DNA of 64,000 nt from an uncultured Planktomarina sp. (lineage in GTDB: Bacteria; Pseudomonadota; Alphaproteobacteria; Rhodobacterales; Rhodobacteraceae), in the NCBI GenBank assembly GCA_905181815.1, contig CAJIZA010000001.1:744001-808000 (forward strand). Direction: 5' to 3'. Shown here piece after piece: positions 9,381 to 19,414 of this stretch (position 1 is its first letter; each line of letters starts with the position of its first letter). The notes beneath the pieces were generated by a model. The model was not told the origin of the DNA. It saw nothing but the letters and a program-made list of their open reading frames with translations, and searched no databases. The translations under genes and the position numbers were made by a program.

Positions 9381-10049
9381 CTATCCCCTTGGCATTGGCA
9401 AGACATTACATGTTTCGCCAGTTAAAACGGCTACAGCCCCGGGTCGCATCAAATCCCACAATACCGTCGCATCACTGCGCAGCCCCCCGGTGTAGGTCCC
9501 AAATGCCGGCAAAATCACCCTGTGCTGATCGTATAAAAAACAGGGGCGCGTGATATGTCGCCGGCCCACTGGCACGGCAGCTTTTGGATGGTAGTGACCA
9601 GAGATCTCGGCCTCGGCCTCGGCCTTGGCGATATGACGGAACACCAAGGGTCCATCGCTATATTCAGCTAGATGCGCACCCGAAAACTCAACTGGACCCG
9701 GATCATGATTCCCCTCAATCCAAATCCACTGCCGCCCGGCCTGCATACGATAAAGACAGGCGCTTTCCGCTGTATCAAGGCTATCGGAAGCCTGTAAATC
9801 ATCAAAACTATCCCCCAGACAAATGACAATTTGAGGGGCCAAAGCCTCAATTTCATTTTGCAATCTAAACAGAGTGTCTGCGGTATCATAGGGCGGCGCC
9901 ATGACGCCTGAGCGGCGCACCATGCGATCGGATTTTCCCAAATGTAAATCTGAAACGCATAGAACACGTCGATGTGCCCACCACAAGACCCCCGAGGCCC
10001 GCGCGGTCAGTTCTGCACCAAACAAGGAAAATACATGCCCATCACTCAT
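9381..10049 (-). CDS. pdeM: Ligase-associated DNA damage response endonuclease PdeM
   Basis: This 222-aa calcineurin-like metallophosphoesterase contains CVSDLHLGKSD (first metal motif), CLGDSFDDLQ, WIEGNHDPGP and SGHYHPKA, which together form the two-metal site. This PdeM type is a predicted endonuclease found beside a DEXH helicase and often an ATP-dependent ligase and exonuclease. I chose ATG 10049 (MSDGHVFSLFGAE); a TTG start ten codons upstream is possible. The helicase stop lies 38 bases upstream and the thioesterase follows within three bases. No ligase or exonuclease partner lies in this window. Confidence 0.8.
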   Translation of the reverse strand: MSDGHVFSLFGAELTARASGVLWWAHRRVLCVSDLHLGKSDRMVRRSGVMAPPYDTADTLFRLQNEIEALAPQIVICLGDSFDDLQASDSLDTAESACLYRMQAGRQWIWIEGNHDPGPVEFSGAHLAEYSDGPLVFRHIAKAEAEAEISGHYHPKAAVPVGRRHITRPCFLYDQHRVILPAFGTYTGGLRSDATVLWDLMRPGAVAVLTGETCNVLPMPRG

Positions 10050-10087
10050 ACCCCTGCATCGCGCATAATGAGGGGGCAAGGCAAGTT

Positions 10088-12517
10088 TTATTGCAAGGGC
10101 GCCATGACGATCTTGTTAAGACCTGAGGCCTCCATCAACCGGGCTGTTTCCTGGGCCAAAAGTCGTTCTTCCGCTGCGCCTTGAACCGGAACACGGCCCA
10201 TTTCTAAAAAGAGCGGCGCGGCAAAGGGCGACAGACGGTCCAGTTCTTTATGATCCAGCCGCCCCGCGGAACGACGCAGCATCTCTTCAATCCGATCAAA
10301 ATCCACCAACCCCCTACGGGCCTCTTCACGGGTGATCTGCATTAAGACATGTTCCGGATCATATTTGAGCAAAGTATCATAGAGGATATCAGACGAAAAC
10401 GTCGCCTGCCGGCCTGATTTTCTCTGCCCTGGCATATTGCGTTCAATGAGACCCGCAATCACAGCACATCCGCGAAAGCTGCGTTTCATAACCGCGTTGC
10501 CCGCAAGCCAAGTCTCAAGCCCATCACGCAACCCCGCAGGCGCTAAAAGCCCTGCAGCATCGCGCAGCGGCTCAAGAGAGAGCAACATCACAGCATAATC
10601 CGTGGCCACGAAACTCAGCGGGGCCAATCCCGCCTCCTCCATCCGCTTTGAGAGCAAAAGCCCCAGTGTTTGGAGCGCATTGCGCCCGGCAAAACCATAA
10701 ACCACCGTGGCAAAGCGCTCTTCGTGGGGAAAGCTTTCCACCAAAAGACTATCCACACGCGGCAACAGGCTAACGCAGCGCTGCAAGGCGATCCAATCAC
10801 GCATATATGCGGGCAGCTCCATCCAATTTTTTTGTTGAAAGCCTTTTAATATACGCTGGCTCAACTGGGTAGATGTAGCAAATTTTGTGCCGCTGAAGGT
10901 CGCTATCTTGGGCTTTTTGCCCCGCTGCTTCGTCACCTCAACCGTGAGTTCGCGCAGGCCCTCATAGCGCACCACGTGACCGCCAATCAGAAAACTATCC
11001 CCAGGCACAAGCGTTGCAGCAAAAGCCTCCTCCACCTCGCCCAAGGCACGTCCACCGCGGCCCCGCATTCGAACCTTGAGGCGATCACTGTCTTGGATGG
11101 TGCCAATATTCATGCGAATGCGCTGTGCGGCCCGCGGGTCGCGCAATTGCCACTTGCCGTCCGCTGTTTGCAGCAAACGCCGCCACCTATCGTATGCTTT
11201 GAGCGCATAGCCACCGGTGGCACAAAACTCGAGGCAGGACTCAAAGTCTGCGCGCGCGAGCTGCGCATAGCGGCCCGCTGTCATGACCTGCGCATAAAGA
11301 TCATCGGCGTGAAATGGGCCGGCGCAGGCAGCGATCAAGATGTGTTGGCACAATACATCGCGTGGACCTGGCCCCATCGGCTCACCGTCCAGATCATGTT
11401 CACGCACCGCCTGTAAAGCGGCAACGCATTCCACCACCTCAAACCGATTGGCCGGCACCAGACGGGCTTTTGATGGGCTATTGTAACGATGATTGGCCCG
11501 ACCGATGCGTTGCACCAATCGTTTGACGTTCTTTGGCGCGCCCACTTGGATCACCAAATCCACATTTCCCCAATCGAGCCCCAGGTCCAGAGATCCTGTG
11601 CACACAATCGCACGCAGAGCGCCAGCGACCATGGCCGCTTCGACCCGTTCGCGCTGTGCCCGCGACAAAGATCCGTGGTGAATGGCTATCGGCAGGTTGT
11701 CCTCATTGAGCTGCCAAAGCTTATGAAAGAATATCTCCGCCTGCGCCCGCGTGTTGTGAAAAATTAAGACCGTGTTGTGCTGCGCCACCTCGCGCAATAC
11801 CTGCGGAATCGCGTAGCCCGCCCCGCCACCAGACCAAGGTGCTGGCGCGTCAATCTGCAACATGGCGATATCGGGCAATGGGCCCGGTGGCGCTTGAATA
11901 ATCTGACAGGGTGTCGGATGGCAGGCAATAAATCCAGCAATCTCTTCGGGATCTTGCACCGTAGCCGACAAGCCAATCCGTCGCATATCTGGACAAATGT
12001 GCTGTAAAGCCGCCAGTGACAGCATCAGCTGATCACCGCGTTTTGTCTCGCTGAGTGCGTGCACCTCATCAATCACGACCCTTTTGAGTCCAGAAAAGAT
12101 GCGCTCAGCATCGTCATAGCTGGTCAAAAGTGCCAGGCTTTCCGGCGTGGTCAGCAAGATCTGTGGCGGATCCGCGCGCTGGCGACGCTTTTGCGTGGCG
12201 CTGGTGTCGCCGGTACGATCCTCGATGCGGATATCTAGGCCCATCTCCTCCGCCGGCCCACGCAGATTGCGTTTTATGTCTGCCGCCAGAGCTTTGAGGG
12301 GAGAGACATATAGCGTGTGAAGGCCCGCATGGGGACCCTGCACCAAATCCGCAAGGCTCGGCAAAAAACCCGCCAAAGTTTTACCGCAGCCGGTCGGGGC
12401 AATCACCAGGCAAGCTGAGCTGCCGCGTGCCTCAATGACTTGCAATTGATGCGCATGCGGTTGCCAACCTTTTTGGGTGAACCAGTCAGTGAGGGCGGCA
12501 GGCAAAGCATCAGACAT
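10088..12517 (-). CDS. Ligase-associated DEXH-box DNA helicase (Lhr-like)
   Basis: This 809-aa superfamily 2 helicase has Walker A APTGCGKTLAG at about residues 40-50, DEVH in VVIDEVHALSE, motif III LSATVQDPEE, motif VI VQRIGRANHR near 335, and the long C-terminal Lhr-type winged-helix/beta-barrel region. The length matches the ligase-associated DNA damage response helicase family. It presumably unwinds nucleic acid during repair together with the adjacent PdeM nuclease, which is inferred from family context. The start MSDALPAALTDW at 12517 fits. folD ends about 40 bases upstream on the same strand. Confidence 0.85.
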   Translation of the reverse strand: MSDALPAALTDWFTQKGWQPHAHQLQVIEARGSSACLVIAPTGCGKTLAGFLPSLADLVQGPHAGLHTLYVSPLKALAADIKRNLRGPAEEMGLDIRIEDRTGDTSATQKRRQRADPPQILLTTPESLALLTSYDDAERIFSGLKRVVIDEVHALSETKRGDQLMLSLAALQHICPDMRRIGLSATVQDPEEIAGFIACHPTPCQIIQAPPGPLPDIAMLQIDAPAPWSGGGAGYAIPQVLREVAQHNTVLIFHNTRAQAEIFFHKLWQLNEDNLPIAIHHGSLSRAQRERVEAAMVAGALRAIVCTGSLDLGLDWGNVDLVIQVGAPKNVKRLVQRIGRANHRYNSPSKARLVPANRFEVVECVAALQAVREHDLDGEPMGPGPRDVLCQHILIAACAGPFHADDLYAQVMTAGRYAQLARADFESCLEFCATGGYALKAYDRWRRLLQTADGKWQLRDPRAAQRIRMNIGTIQDSDRLKVRMRGRGGRALGEVEEAFAATLVPGDSFLIGGHVVRYEGLRELTVEVTKQRGKKPKIATFSGTKFATSTQLSQRILKGFQQKNWMELPAYMRDWIALQRCVSLLPRVDSLLVESFPHEERFATVVYGFAGRNALQTLGLLLSKRMEEAGLAPLSFVATDYAVMLLSLEPLRDAAGLLAPAGLRDGLETWLAGNAVMKRSFRGCAVIAGLIERNMPGQRKSGRQATFSSDILYDTLLKYDPEHVLMQITREEARRGLVDFDRIEEMLRRSAGRLDHKELDRLSPFAAPLFLEMGRVPVQGAAEERLLAQETARLMEASGLNKIVMAPLQ

Positions 12518-12556
12518 ACGCCAATATAACCTTGCCCCCGCGCTATGAAAACACTT

Positions 12557-13459
12557 TTAAGCAGTCAAACCTTCCGGCTCGGGCAAATCATTGGCCCGGC
12601 ATGTCGCAGTCAAAGTATTGGCCAGCAGGCAGGCAATGGTCATTGGGCCGACACCACCAGGCACAGGGGTGATCGCCCCAGCGACTTCGGCACAGCTGGT
12701 AAAATCAACATCACCCACCAATTTCATCTTGCCCTCGCCTTTTTCCGGCGCGGCAATCCGGTTGATGCCCACGTCAATCACCACAGCACCAGGTTTGATC
12801 CAATCGCCTGGAACCATTTCTGGACGGCCCACCGCCGCCACCACGATATCGGCCCGGCGAACAACCTCTGGCAGATCCTTGGTGCGAGAATGTGCAATTG
12901 TGACTGTACAGCTATCGCCCAGCAAGAGCTGAGCCATGGGCTTGCCAACGATGTTTGAGCGGCCAATCACCACAGCTTCACAGCCTGACAGTGTTCCAAA
13001 ATGATTCCGAAGCATCATCAAACACCCTAAAGGTGTGCAGGGCACCATTGATTTTTGCCCAGTGCCCAATAGCCCAACGTTTGAGATATGGAACCCATCA
13101 ACATCCTTTGCTGGATCAATACAGCCGATCACCAATTCCTCATTTAAATGGCTAGGCAAAGGCAATTGCACCAAAATTCCATGCACGGCGGGATCGGCAT
13201 TCAACTGATCGATGACTCCAATCAACTCTTCTTCGCTGACAGAGGCGTCAAGCTTATGCTCAAAAGAAGTCATACCGACTTCGACCGTCTGCTTGCCCTT
13301 TGAGCGCACATAGACTTGGCTGGCCGGATCTTCGCCCACCAAAACCACCGCAAGACCCGGCACAATGCCATGGTCTTGCTTCAAGCGCGCCACATGTTCC
13401 GCCACCTGCCCACGCACCTGCGCCGCAAAGGCCTTACCATCAATTAACTGCGCATTCAT
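12557..13459 (-). CDS. folD: Bifunctional methylene-THF dehydrogenase / methenyl-THF cyclohydrolase
   Basis: FolD, 300 aa, interconverts 5,10-methylene-THF and 10-formyl-THF with NADP. The signature [14 protein letters not shown] holds the family's substrate-binding and catalytic Lys region. [24 protein letters not shown], the nucleotide-binding [16 protein letters not shown], and [15 protein letters not shown] near the C-terminus follow in order. The ATG at 13459 begins [12 protein letters not shown]. fhs lies 85 bases upstream on the same strand, so the pair forms a one-carbon oxidation module turning methylene-THF into formate plus ATP. That module would receive formaldehyde carbon from Tdm or N-methylglutamate oxidation. 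Confidence 0.93.
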   Translation of the reverse strand: MNAQLIDGKAFAAQVRGQVAEHVARLKQDHGIVPGLAVVLVGEDPASQVYVRSKGKQTVEVGMTSFEHKLDASVSEEELIGVIDQLNADPAVHGILVQLPLPSHLNEELVIGCIDPAKDVDGFHISNVGLLGTGQKSMVPCTPLGCLMMLRNHFGTLSGCEAVVIGRSNIVGKPMAQLLLGDSCTVTIAHSRTKDLPEVVRRADIVVAAVGRPEMVPGDWIKPGAVVIDVGINRIAAPEKGEGKMKLVGDVDFTSCAEVAGAITPVPGGVGPMTIACLLANTLTATCRANDLPEPEGLTA

Positions 13460-13544
13460 CTTACAACTCCCAAACCCATGATTTCTGCCCTCAAATCAAA
13501 CACCCAAAGACGACTCCCCACGCCCAAAGGCGAAGGGGGTGTTC

Positions 13545-15221
13545 TTAGAACAGGCCTTCGATTTCGCCCGCATCATTGAGCATGATTGTTTCGGCGGCAG
13601 GCTTGCGCGGCAATCCCGGCATGGTCATGATTTCACCACAAACCGCCACAACAAAGCCAGCGCCAGCGGACAAGCGCACTTCGCGTACCGGCACGGAGTG
13701 GCCCACGGGTGCGCCGCGCAGATTGGGGTCAGTACTGAAGCTGTATTGCGTCTTGGCCATACAGACGGGCAAGTGCCCATAGCCCTGCGCTTCCCAATCC
13801 TTCAACTGATTTCGGATCTTTTGATCCATCAAGGCCTCATCGGCGCGGTAGATCCGTTTACAGATAGTTTGGATCTTTTCTGCCAATGGCATCTCATCTG
13901 CGTAGATCGGCGCGAAATTAGCCATATCCGCATCAGCGATCTCAGCCACACGTGTGGCCAAAGTCTCAGCGCCCTTACCGCCAAATTCCCAATGCTGCGA
14001 GACGATCGCTTCAGAGCCCTGCCCAGCGACAAAGTCTTTCACCGCTTGCACTTCAGCCTCAGTATCGGTGACAAAATGGTTAATCGCGACAACCACGGGG
14101 ACGCCAAAGCTCTTCAGGTTTTCGATGTGGCGCCCCAAGTTCGGACAACCAGCTTTCACCGCGTCAACATTCTCAGCGCCAAGATCTGCCTTAGCGACAC
14201 CACCATTCATTTTCATCGCCCTTACCGTGGCCACCAGCACAACAGCTGACGGCGCGAGTCCCGCTTTGCGGCACTTGATGTTGAGGAACTTCTCTGCGCC
14301 CAAGTCGGCGCCAAATCCTGCCTCCGTCACCACATAATCACAGAGTTTCAGCGCGGTTGTGGTGGCAATCACTGAGTTACACCCGTGGGCAATATTGGCG
14401 AATGGGCCACCGTGCACAAAGGCAGGATTATTTTCCAAAGTCTGTACCAGGTTGGGCTGCATCGCATCTTTCAGCAAGACGGTCATCGCGCCATCTGCCT
14501 TAATATCCCGTGCAAAAACCGGGCTGCGGTCGCGACGGTAGGCCACGATCATATCGCCGAGGCGTTTTTGCAAATCGTACAGATCTTTGGCCAAACAGAG
14601 AATTGCCATAACCTCCGAGGCAACAGTGATGTCAAAACCCGCCTCGCGTGGGAAGCCATTGGACACCCCGCCCAAAGAGGTTGTAATCTGCCGCAACGCG
14701 CGGTCGTTCATATCGACAACCCGGCGCCACACCACGCGGCGCGTGTCGATGTCGAGTTCATTACCCCAATAGATATGGTTGTCGATCATCGCTGACAAAA
14801 GACTGTGAGCCGAGGTAATTGCGTGAAAATCGCCTGTGAAATGCAGGTTCATATCTTCCATCGGCACGATTTGCGCATAGCCGCCCCCGGCAGCGCCACC
14901 CTTCATACCGAAATTAGGGCCTAAAGAGGCTTCACGGATACAGACCATTGCATTCTTACCAATGCGGTTCAAACCGTCACCAAGACCAACTGTGGTCGTA
15001 GTCTTGCCTTCGCCCGCCGGCGTTGGGTTGATCGCTGTGACCAAGATCAACTTGCCATTATTACGGTCTTTAACCGAATTGATGAAAGACTGGCTGACTT
15101 TGGCCTTGTCGTGGCCGTAAGGCAGAAGGTCCTTACTCTCGATGCCAATCTTGGCGCCAATGTCCTGAATAAGGGCTTTTGAAGCACCGCGTGCAATTTC
15201 AATATCCGATTTATAGCTCAC
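13545..15221 (-). CDS. fhs: Formate-tetrahydrofolate ligase
   Basis: Formate-THF ligase (10-formyl-THF synthetase), 558 aa, runs ATP-dependent in either direction between formate and 10-formyl-THF. The P-loop [37 protein letters not shown], and [17 protein letters not shown] are diagnostic. I place the start at the GTG 15219-15221 (encoding [13 protein letters not shown]), which gives the family's usual length. An ORF reaching 15407 adds 62 residues without homologous character. The 290 bases upstream contain a 6-bp palindrome (15432-15446). All motifs are intact, in contrast to the methylamine cluster. Confidence 0.93.
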   Translation of the reverse strand: MSYKSDIEIARGASKALIQDIGAKIGIESKDLLPYGHDKAKVSQSFINSVKDRNNGKLILVTAINPTPAGEGKTTTTVGLGDGLNRIGKNAMVCIREASLGPNFGMKGGAAGGGYAQIVPMEDMNLHFTGDFHAITSAHSLLSAMIDNHIYWGNELDIDTRRVVWRRVVDMNDRALRQITTSLGGVSNGFPREAGFDITVASEVMAILCLAKDLYDLQKRLGDMIVAYRRDRSPVFARDIKADGAMTVLLKDAMQPNLVQTLENNPAFVHGGPFANIAHGCNSVIATTTALKLCDYVVTEAGFGADLGAEKFLNIKCRKAGLAPSAVVLVATVRAMKMNGGVAKADLGAENVDAVKAGCPNLGRHIENLKSFGVPVVVAINHFVTDTEAEVQAVKDFVAGQGSEAIVSQHWEFGGKGAETLATRVAEIADADMANFAPIYADEMPLAEKIQTICKRIYRADEALMDQKIRNQLKDWEAQGYGHLPVCMAKTQYSFSTDPNLRGAPVGHSVPVREVRLSAGAGFVVAVCGEIMTMPGLPRKPAAETIMLNDAGEIEGLF

Positions 15222-15512
15222 TTTACGTCTCCAATGTGACCACTTGATCAAAGTATACCGTCGCATGTACCGCCATCTGTGGCAAAATAGCAGAGTAAAT
15301 CCGACATGTGCACGCGCGTGTGCGGCAGCCAATTGACATCGCTGTGGTTCATTGGAAACCATTGCAGCAAGTTTGAAACTTATTTGCTTGAATTGCGGAT
15401 TGTACATTGGCGACGTTATTGCAGAGATCCATTTGCATTCTGCAAACCATCATGCTGGTCGATACCGCATATGTTACTTTTTGGATCTCCCAAGTGAGAC
15501 CCGCTGTCGAGC
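15222..15512. other. fhs upstream intergenic region with TTTGCA-N3-TGCAAA palindrome
   Basis: These 291 bases separate fhs from the MOSC gene and hold no convincing coding sequence. The perfect inverted repeat TTTGCAttcTGCAAA lies at 15432-15446, about 210 bases in front of the fhs start, and could be a regulator site. The local sequence is AT-richer than flanking genes, as expected of a promoter region. Confidence 0.35.
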
Positions 15513-16115
15513 CTACGGCAAATGCGCTTGCACATCGGCCTCCCAGGCACGCTGCTCTGGGCGATGAAGGCGCAGCACATCGCCCAAGTTCAGGTCACCA
15601 GGCCGCTCGACCCAGGCAGTCACACCACGCTTGCCGGTAGCATGGCCTTTAAAGGATTTCCCCTGTCCCGGCATATCCCGCTCAATAGTCATGCCAACTT
15701 GGTGGCAAGGGTAATTTTGCATATCTACCACCAAAGTCGTACCTTGAGGCGCCTGAAGCCGCGAGGAAGGTGGAATATGCGAGAAATCCGGGCACCCAGA
15801 CACGACCATCGTCGCCCCCAACCACTGCGGATTGATATGCGCAAGCCCCATGTCACGGGCAATCTGCTCAAGTTCCTCTTGGCTGACGATGCTAAGCTGA
15901 CGCACGTTGATGATATCTGTTCCGCGCGAATGTTGTTGCAAAACACGGCTGTCTGACGCACGGGTCCTGCCCCGGTACGCCGCGCCCACAACACCATCCC
16001 AATCTAATTGCAGTGTTTGGCGTGGGTCTGTCTCGATCTCAATTTCGCGCCGATGGGTGACCACGCCTAGCCATGTGATGGTAAGGGAAATATCTGTTGC
16101 AACCAATGCGGGCAT
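15513..16115 (-). CDS. MOSC domain-containing protein
   Basis: This protein of about 200 aa contains a MOSC (molybdenum cofactor sulfurase C-terminal) domain: GRTRASDSRV, RQLSIVSQEELEQIA, LGATMVVSG, DMQNYPCHQVG with the conserved Cys, and GKRGVTAWVERPG. MOSC proteins bind or transfer sulfur and often act with molybdenum enzymes or on N-hydroxylated compounds, but no specific substrate is evident. The start at ATG 16115 (MPALVATDIS) has AGGAGG eight bases upstream; a longer ORF to 16160 would overlap the ftsH terminator. The gene lies alone downstream of ftsH. Confidence 0.78.
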   Translation of the reverse strand: MPALVATDISLTITWLGVVTHRREIEIETDPRQTLQLDWDGVVGAAYRGRTRASDSRVLQQHSRGTDIINVRQLSIVSQEELEQIARDMGLAHINPQWLGATMVVSGCPDFSHIPPSSRLQAPQGTTLVVDMQNYPCHQVGMTIERDMPGQGKSFKGHATGKRGVTAWVERPGDLNLGDVLRLHRPEQRAWEADVQAHLP

Positions 16116-16130
16116 GGCCGCGCCTCCTAA

Positions 16131-16170
16131 AATATAAAAAAGCCCCAGCCTTTGGTGCAAGGCGGGGGCT
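16131..16170 (-). terminator. Rho-independent terminator of ftsH
   Basis: On the minus strand, immediately after the ftsH stop, AGCCCCCGCCTT-loop-AAGGCTGGGGCT forms a GC-rich hairpin (16141-16170) followed by a T-rich tract TTTTTATATT (16131-16140). Confidence 0.8.
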
Positions 16171-16177
16171 CAATGTT

Positions 16178-18097
16178 CTAAGTGGTGGGCGCGGGTTCCA
16201 TGCCACCACTACTGCCGCTACTCGGCTTTGGCTTGGTTTTAGGAACCGCTGTCACCGATGGAGTGCCGCCAGATGTCGCACTATCATCTTCATCGTCTTC
16301 ACGATCGAGGCTTTCGCCTTCCATCACCTTTTTGATTTCCGCTCCAGTGAGGGTTTCATATTCCAAGAGGCCCTGCGCCAAATTCTCAAAACGCTTTTTA
16401 TTATCCACAATGGTTTTCATGGCCAAATCATAGCCATTTTGCACAAATTTGCGCACCTCAGTTTCGATCAATTCCTTGGTCGCCGCAGAGGTCGACAGGC
16501 CTGATGTCCGGCCAGAATACCCTTCCGCAGCTTCCGAGTAATCAATATTGCCAACTTTATCGGACATGCCCCAGCGCATCACCATGGCCCGCGCCAGACT
16601 TGAAGCCTGTTGAATATCGCCTGACGGGCCATTGGACACCTGGTCCTCGCCATATTTGAAAATTTCAGCCGCCTTGCCCGCCATGGTCATCGCCAACTCA
16701 TCATGACACTCATCACGGTGAAAGTTGAGACGATCCATTTCCGGCAAGCTCATCACCATACCGCCAGCGCCGCCACGGGCAATAATTGTCGCTTTATAAA
16801 CTGGTTGGCATTTTGGCAAAAGTGAGCCAACCAAAGCGTGGCCTGCTTCATGATAAGCTGTTTTCTCCAATTGTTCCTTGGTGCGTACCATGGAGCGCCG
16901 CTCGGCGCCCATAAGGATCTTATCCTTGGCTTTCTCAAAATCTTCCATAGTCACCAAACGGCGCCCAATACGCGCGGCAGCCAGGGCCGATTCATTTACC
17001 AAATTGGCCAAATCCGCGCCGGAAAAACCTGGAGTGCCCCGGGCAATGATACGTAAATCCACATCAGGGCCCGTTGGCAATTTGCGCGCATGCACGCCCA
17101 AGATTTTCTCACGCCCTCTCAGATCCGGGCTGGGAACAGTCACCTGCCGGTCAAAACGACCCGGGCGCAGCAGCGCAGGATCAAGCACATCTTTGCGGTT
17201 TGTGGCCGCCACGATAATTATGCCCTCATTGGCTTCAAAACCGTCCATTTCAACCAAAAGCTGGTTAAGGGTTTGCTCGCGCTCGTCATTGCCACCACCG
17301 TAGCCAGCACCACGTGCCCGGCCCACCGCGTCGATTTCATCGATAAACAAAATGCACGGCGCATTCTTTTTGGCCTGCTCAAACATATCGCGTACGCGGC
17401 TCGCACCGACGCCCACAAACATTTCAACAAAATCCGAGCCGGAAATCGAGAAGAAGGGTACGCCCGCCTCACCCGCAATTGCCCGCGCAAGTAGGGTCTT
17501 GCCCGTTCCCGGAGCACCTTCCAGCAATGCGCCTTTTGGAATTTTACCACCCAGTCGACTAAATTTTTGAGGATTTTTGAGAAAATCAACAATTTCTTCC
17601 AGCTCTTCTTTCGCTTCGTCAATGCCGGCGACATCGTCAAATGTGACATTGCCTTGCTTTTCGGTCAGCATCTTCGCGCGACTCTTGCCAAAGCCCATAG
17701 CACCGCCTTTGCCGCCGCCCTGCATCCGGTTCATGAAATAGATCCACACCCCAACCAGGAGCATGATCGGCAGGAGGGACAAAAGGATCGATTGGAACAT
17801 TGAGGTTTCTTGCGACGTGGCGGCAACGCTCACACCGTTAGACACCAAAAGATCGCTGATCTGCGCATCACCTGGGACGATCGTGACATATTCCGTGCCA
17901 TTCGGCCCAGTGTAAGTGACCGCCTCGCCATCCAGCGTGGCGCGGCTGACCTGCCCATTTTCAACCGCCTGAACAAAGTCAGAATAGGTCGTGCTGCGGC
18001 TCGAGGATGTGCTTGCATCCCCAGAGAACAAACGAAACAGCATCAAAAGCAAGATGAACAATACAAACCAAAAGGCGAGGTTGCGTAGATTACCCAA
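16178..18097 (-). CDS. ftsH: ATP-dependent zinc metalloprotease FtsH
   Basis: FtsH, 639 aa, is a hexameric inner-membrane AAA+ protease that degrades unassembled membrane proteins and regulators. Two N-terminal membrane helices (about 7-23 and 105-122) flank a periplasmic domain. Walker [14 protein letters not shown] (near 196), Walker [14 protein letters not shown], the second region of homology [15 protein letters not shown], and the zinc site HEAGHALVG (near 417) follow in order. The C-terminus is acidic then Gly/Ser/Pro rich. It closes the tol-tilS-ftsH run and has its own terminator. Confidence 0.96.
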   Translation of the reverse strand: MGNLRNLAFWFVLFILLLMLFRLFSGDASTSSSRSTTYSDFVQAVENGQVSRATLDGEAVTYTGPNGTEYVTIVPGDAQISDLLVSNGVSVAATSQETSMFQSILLSLLPIMLLVGVWIYFMNRMQGGGKGGAMGFGKSRAKMLTEKQGNVTFDDVAGIDEAKEELEEIVDFLKNPQKFSRLGGKIPKGALLEGAPGTGKTLLARAIAGEAGVPFFSISGSDFVEMFVGVGASRVRDMFEQAKKNAPCILFIDEIDAVGRARGAGYGGGNDEREQTLNQLLVEMDGFEANEGIIIVAATNRKDVLDPALLRPGRFDRQVTVPSPDLRGREKILGVHARKLPTGPDVDLRIIARGTPGFSGADLANLVNESALAAARIGRRLVTMEDFEKAKDKILMGAERRSMVRTKEQLEKTAYHEAGHALVGSLLPKCQPVYKATIIARGGAGGMVMSLPEMDRLNFHRDECHDELAMTMAGKAAEIFKYGEDQVSNGPSGDIQQASSLARAMVMRWGMSDKVGNIDYSEAAEGYSGRTSGLSTSAATKELIETEVRKFVQNGYDLAMKTIVDNKKRFENLAQGLLEYETLTGAEIKKVMEGESLDREDDEDDSATSGGTPSVTAVPKTKPKPSSGSSGGMEPAPTT

Positions 18098-18193
18098 GGG
18101 AAACTCCTATTAGAACCGCAATGCGTCGACACGATATAGCGTCGGGCTTTGACTTAAGATAGACATCACACCACTTTATTCAACGGGCTACTA

Positions 18194-19414
18194 TCATTCC
18201 CAGAGCTGTGAAACCACCTCAAGCATATCTTTTGGGCCAAATTGCGCCATTGGTGCGGCCAAAAGGGTCTGCCCTTGCCACACCGAGGGGCTACCCAAAA
18301 GCGCCAAACGCGGACGGCCACTGTCCCGCCACTTGGGGCATTGCCCAAGGCCATGGGGGCCAAGCGCCCGAATTTCATATGATTTTTTAAAATTTTTCAT
18401 GGAGATCCGGCTATCCCAGGGCGCGCCAGCTTGCACCACCTGCCCCTCGACCGCAGAAAATTCCCGGGAAATCCGCAGTACGTCCCCTGACTGCGGTATT
18501 AGGACACATCCGTGCAGGGTCGCGGTTTTTTTTGCTGCAATAGCCCTTAGCAGCGCAGAATTTCTGGGCCTGTAGGGCTGACCGCTGATCCAGTTGAGGG
18601 CATCCGAGACCATGCGCTCGACATATTCGCGCGGCAAACGGCTCAATGACACCTGATCAAAAAGTACATCGGTGAAATCAATTTGCGCCACTTGCGGCCA
18701 AAGCTCTCGCGTAGAAAACTCCAGAGCCTCTTGAACGAAGCCCATGCGTGTAGCGGTTGTGGCCAGCCTATGGCCGGTCAATCCAAGCGCTTCCAAGTCC
18801 GACGCCGCCTGACGCATGCGCACGCGCATAAAAGCCGGATCTTCATTGCTAGGATCATTGCACCAGCCCTGTCTCTGCGTACGCAGGAAATCCTGCAGAT
18901 CCGTCCGGGAAAACGCAAGTAATGGGCGCAACCATTCCATACCGCGATCTGTCCAGCGCCCGCGCATCACGCTGAGACCATCGACGCCAGAGCCGCGGGC
19001 CAAGCGGATCAAAAAGTTTTCCGCCACATCGGTCTGGCTGTGCCCCAAACAAATACAGCTGCACGCCATAGCCCGCCCCCAAGCCGCCAGCGCATCATAG
19101 CGCGCGCAGCGGGCGCGAGCTTGAAGATTGGGACCCGAAGGCAGATCACTTATAGTTAGGGTGCTATGTGCTACGCCCAGCTTCGCGCAGAGCGCGCTGA
19201 CCCAATGCGCCTCCTCCTTCGCCTCAGCCCGCAATCCATGGTCGACAGTGGCAGCGCACAAATGCGCCTGAGGCATGGCGGCACGTAAAGCCAGGAGCAG
19301 CGCCACAGAATCGGATCCCCCCGACACTGCGACCCCAATCACGTCATCTTTTGGCAGCTGCGCGAAGACCTCAGCGATATGAAATAGGATATCCTGTCGC
19401 GGCTCCAGGCTCAT
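18194..19414 (-). CDS. tilS: tRNA(Ile)-lysidine synthase
   Basis: TilS, 406 aa, uses ATP to attach lysine to C34 of the minor tRNA-Ile, changing codon reading from AUG to AUA. The PP-loop AVSGGSDSVALLLALR lies near residue 28-43, followed by ATVDHGLRAEAKEEAHWV and CLGHSQTDVAENFLIRLARGSG, all typical. The C-terminal region is weakly conserved, as usual. The start at 19414 overlaps the cpoB stop by four bases, and ftsH follows after 96 bases, the common tilS-ftsH order of proteobacteria. Confidence 0.92.
   Translation of the reverse strand: MSLEPRQDILFHIAEVFAQLPKDDVIGVAVSGGSDSVALLLALRAAMPQAHLCAATVDHGLRAEAKEEAHWVSALCAKLGVAHSTLTISDLPSGPNLQARARCARYDALAAWGRAMACSCICLGHSQTDVAENFLIRLARGSGVDGLSVMRGRWTDRGMEWLRPLLAFSRTDLQDFLRTQRQGWCNDPSNEDPAFMRVRMRQAASDLEALGLTGHRLATTATRMGFVQEALEFSTRELWPQVAQIDFTDVLFDQVSLSRLPREYVERMVSDALNWISGQPYRPRNSALLRAIAAKKTATLHGCVLIPQSGDVLRISREFSAVEGQVVQAGAPWDSRISMKNFKKSYEIRALGPHGLGQCPKWRDSGRPRLALLGSPSVWQGQTLLAAPMAQFGPKDMLEVVSQLWE

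Noticed and set aside
13460-13544. Possible terminator between fhs and folD
   Set aside because: CACCCAAAG/CTTTGGGTG-like pairing is interrupted and has no T tail on the minus strand; left out.
15222-15407. Longer start for fhs
   Set aside because: The GTG at 15221 gives the standard 558 residues; the extra part includes the promoter region.
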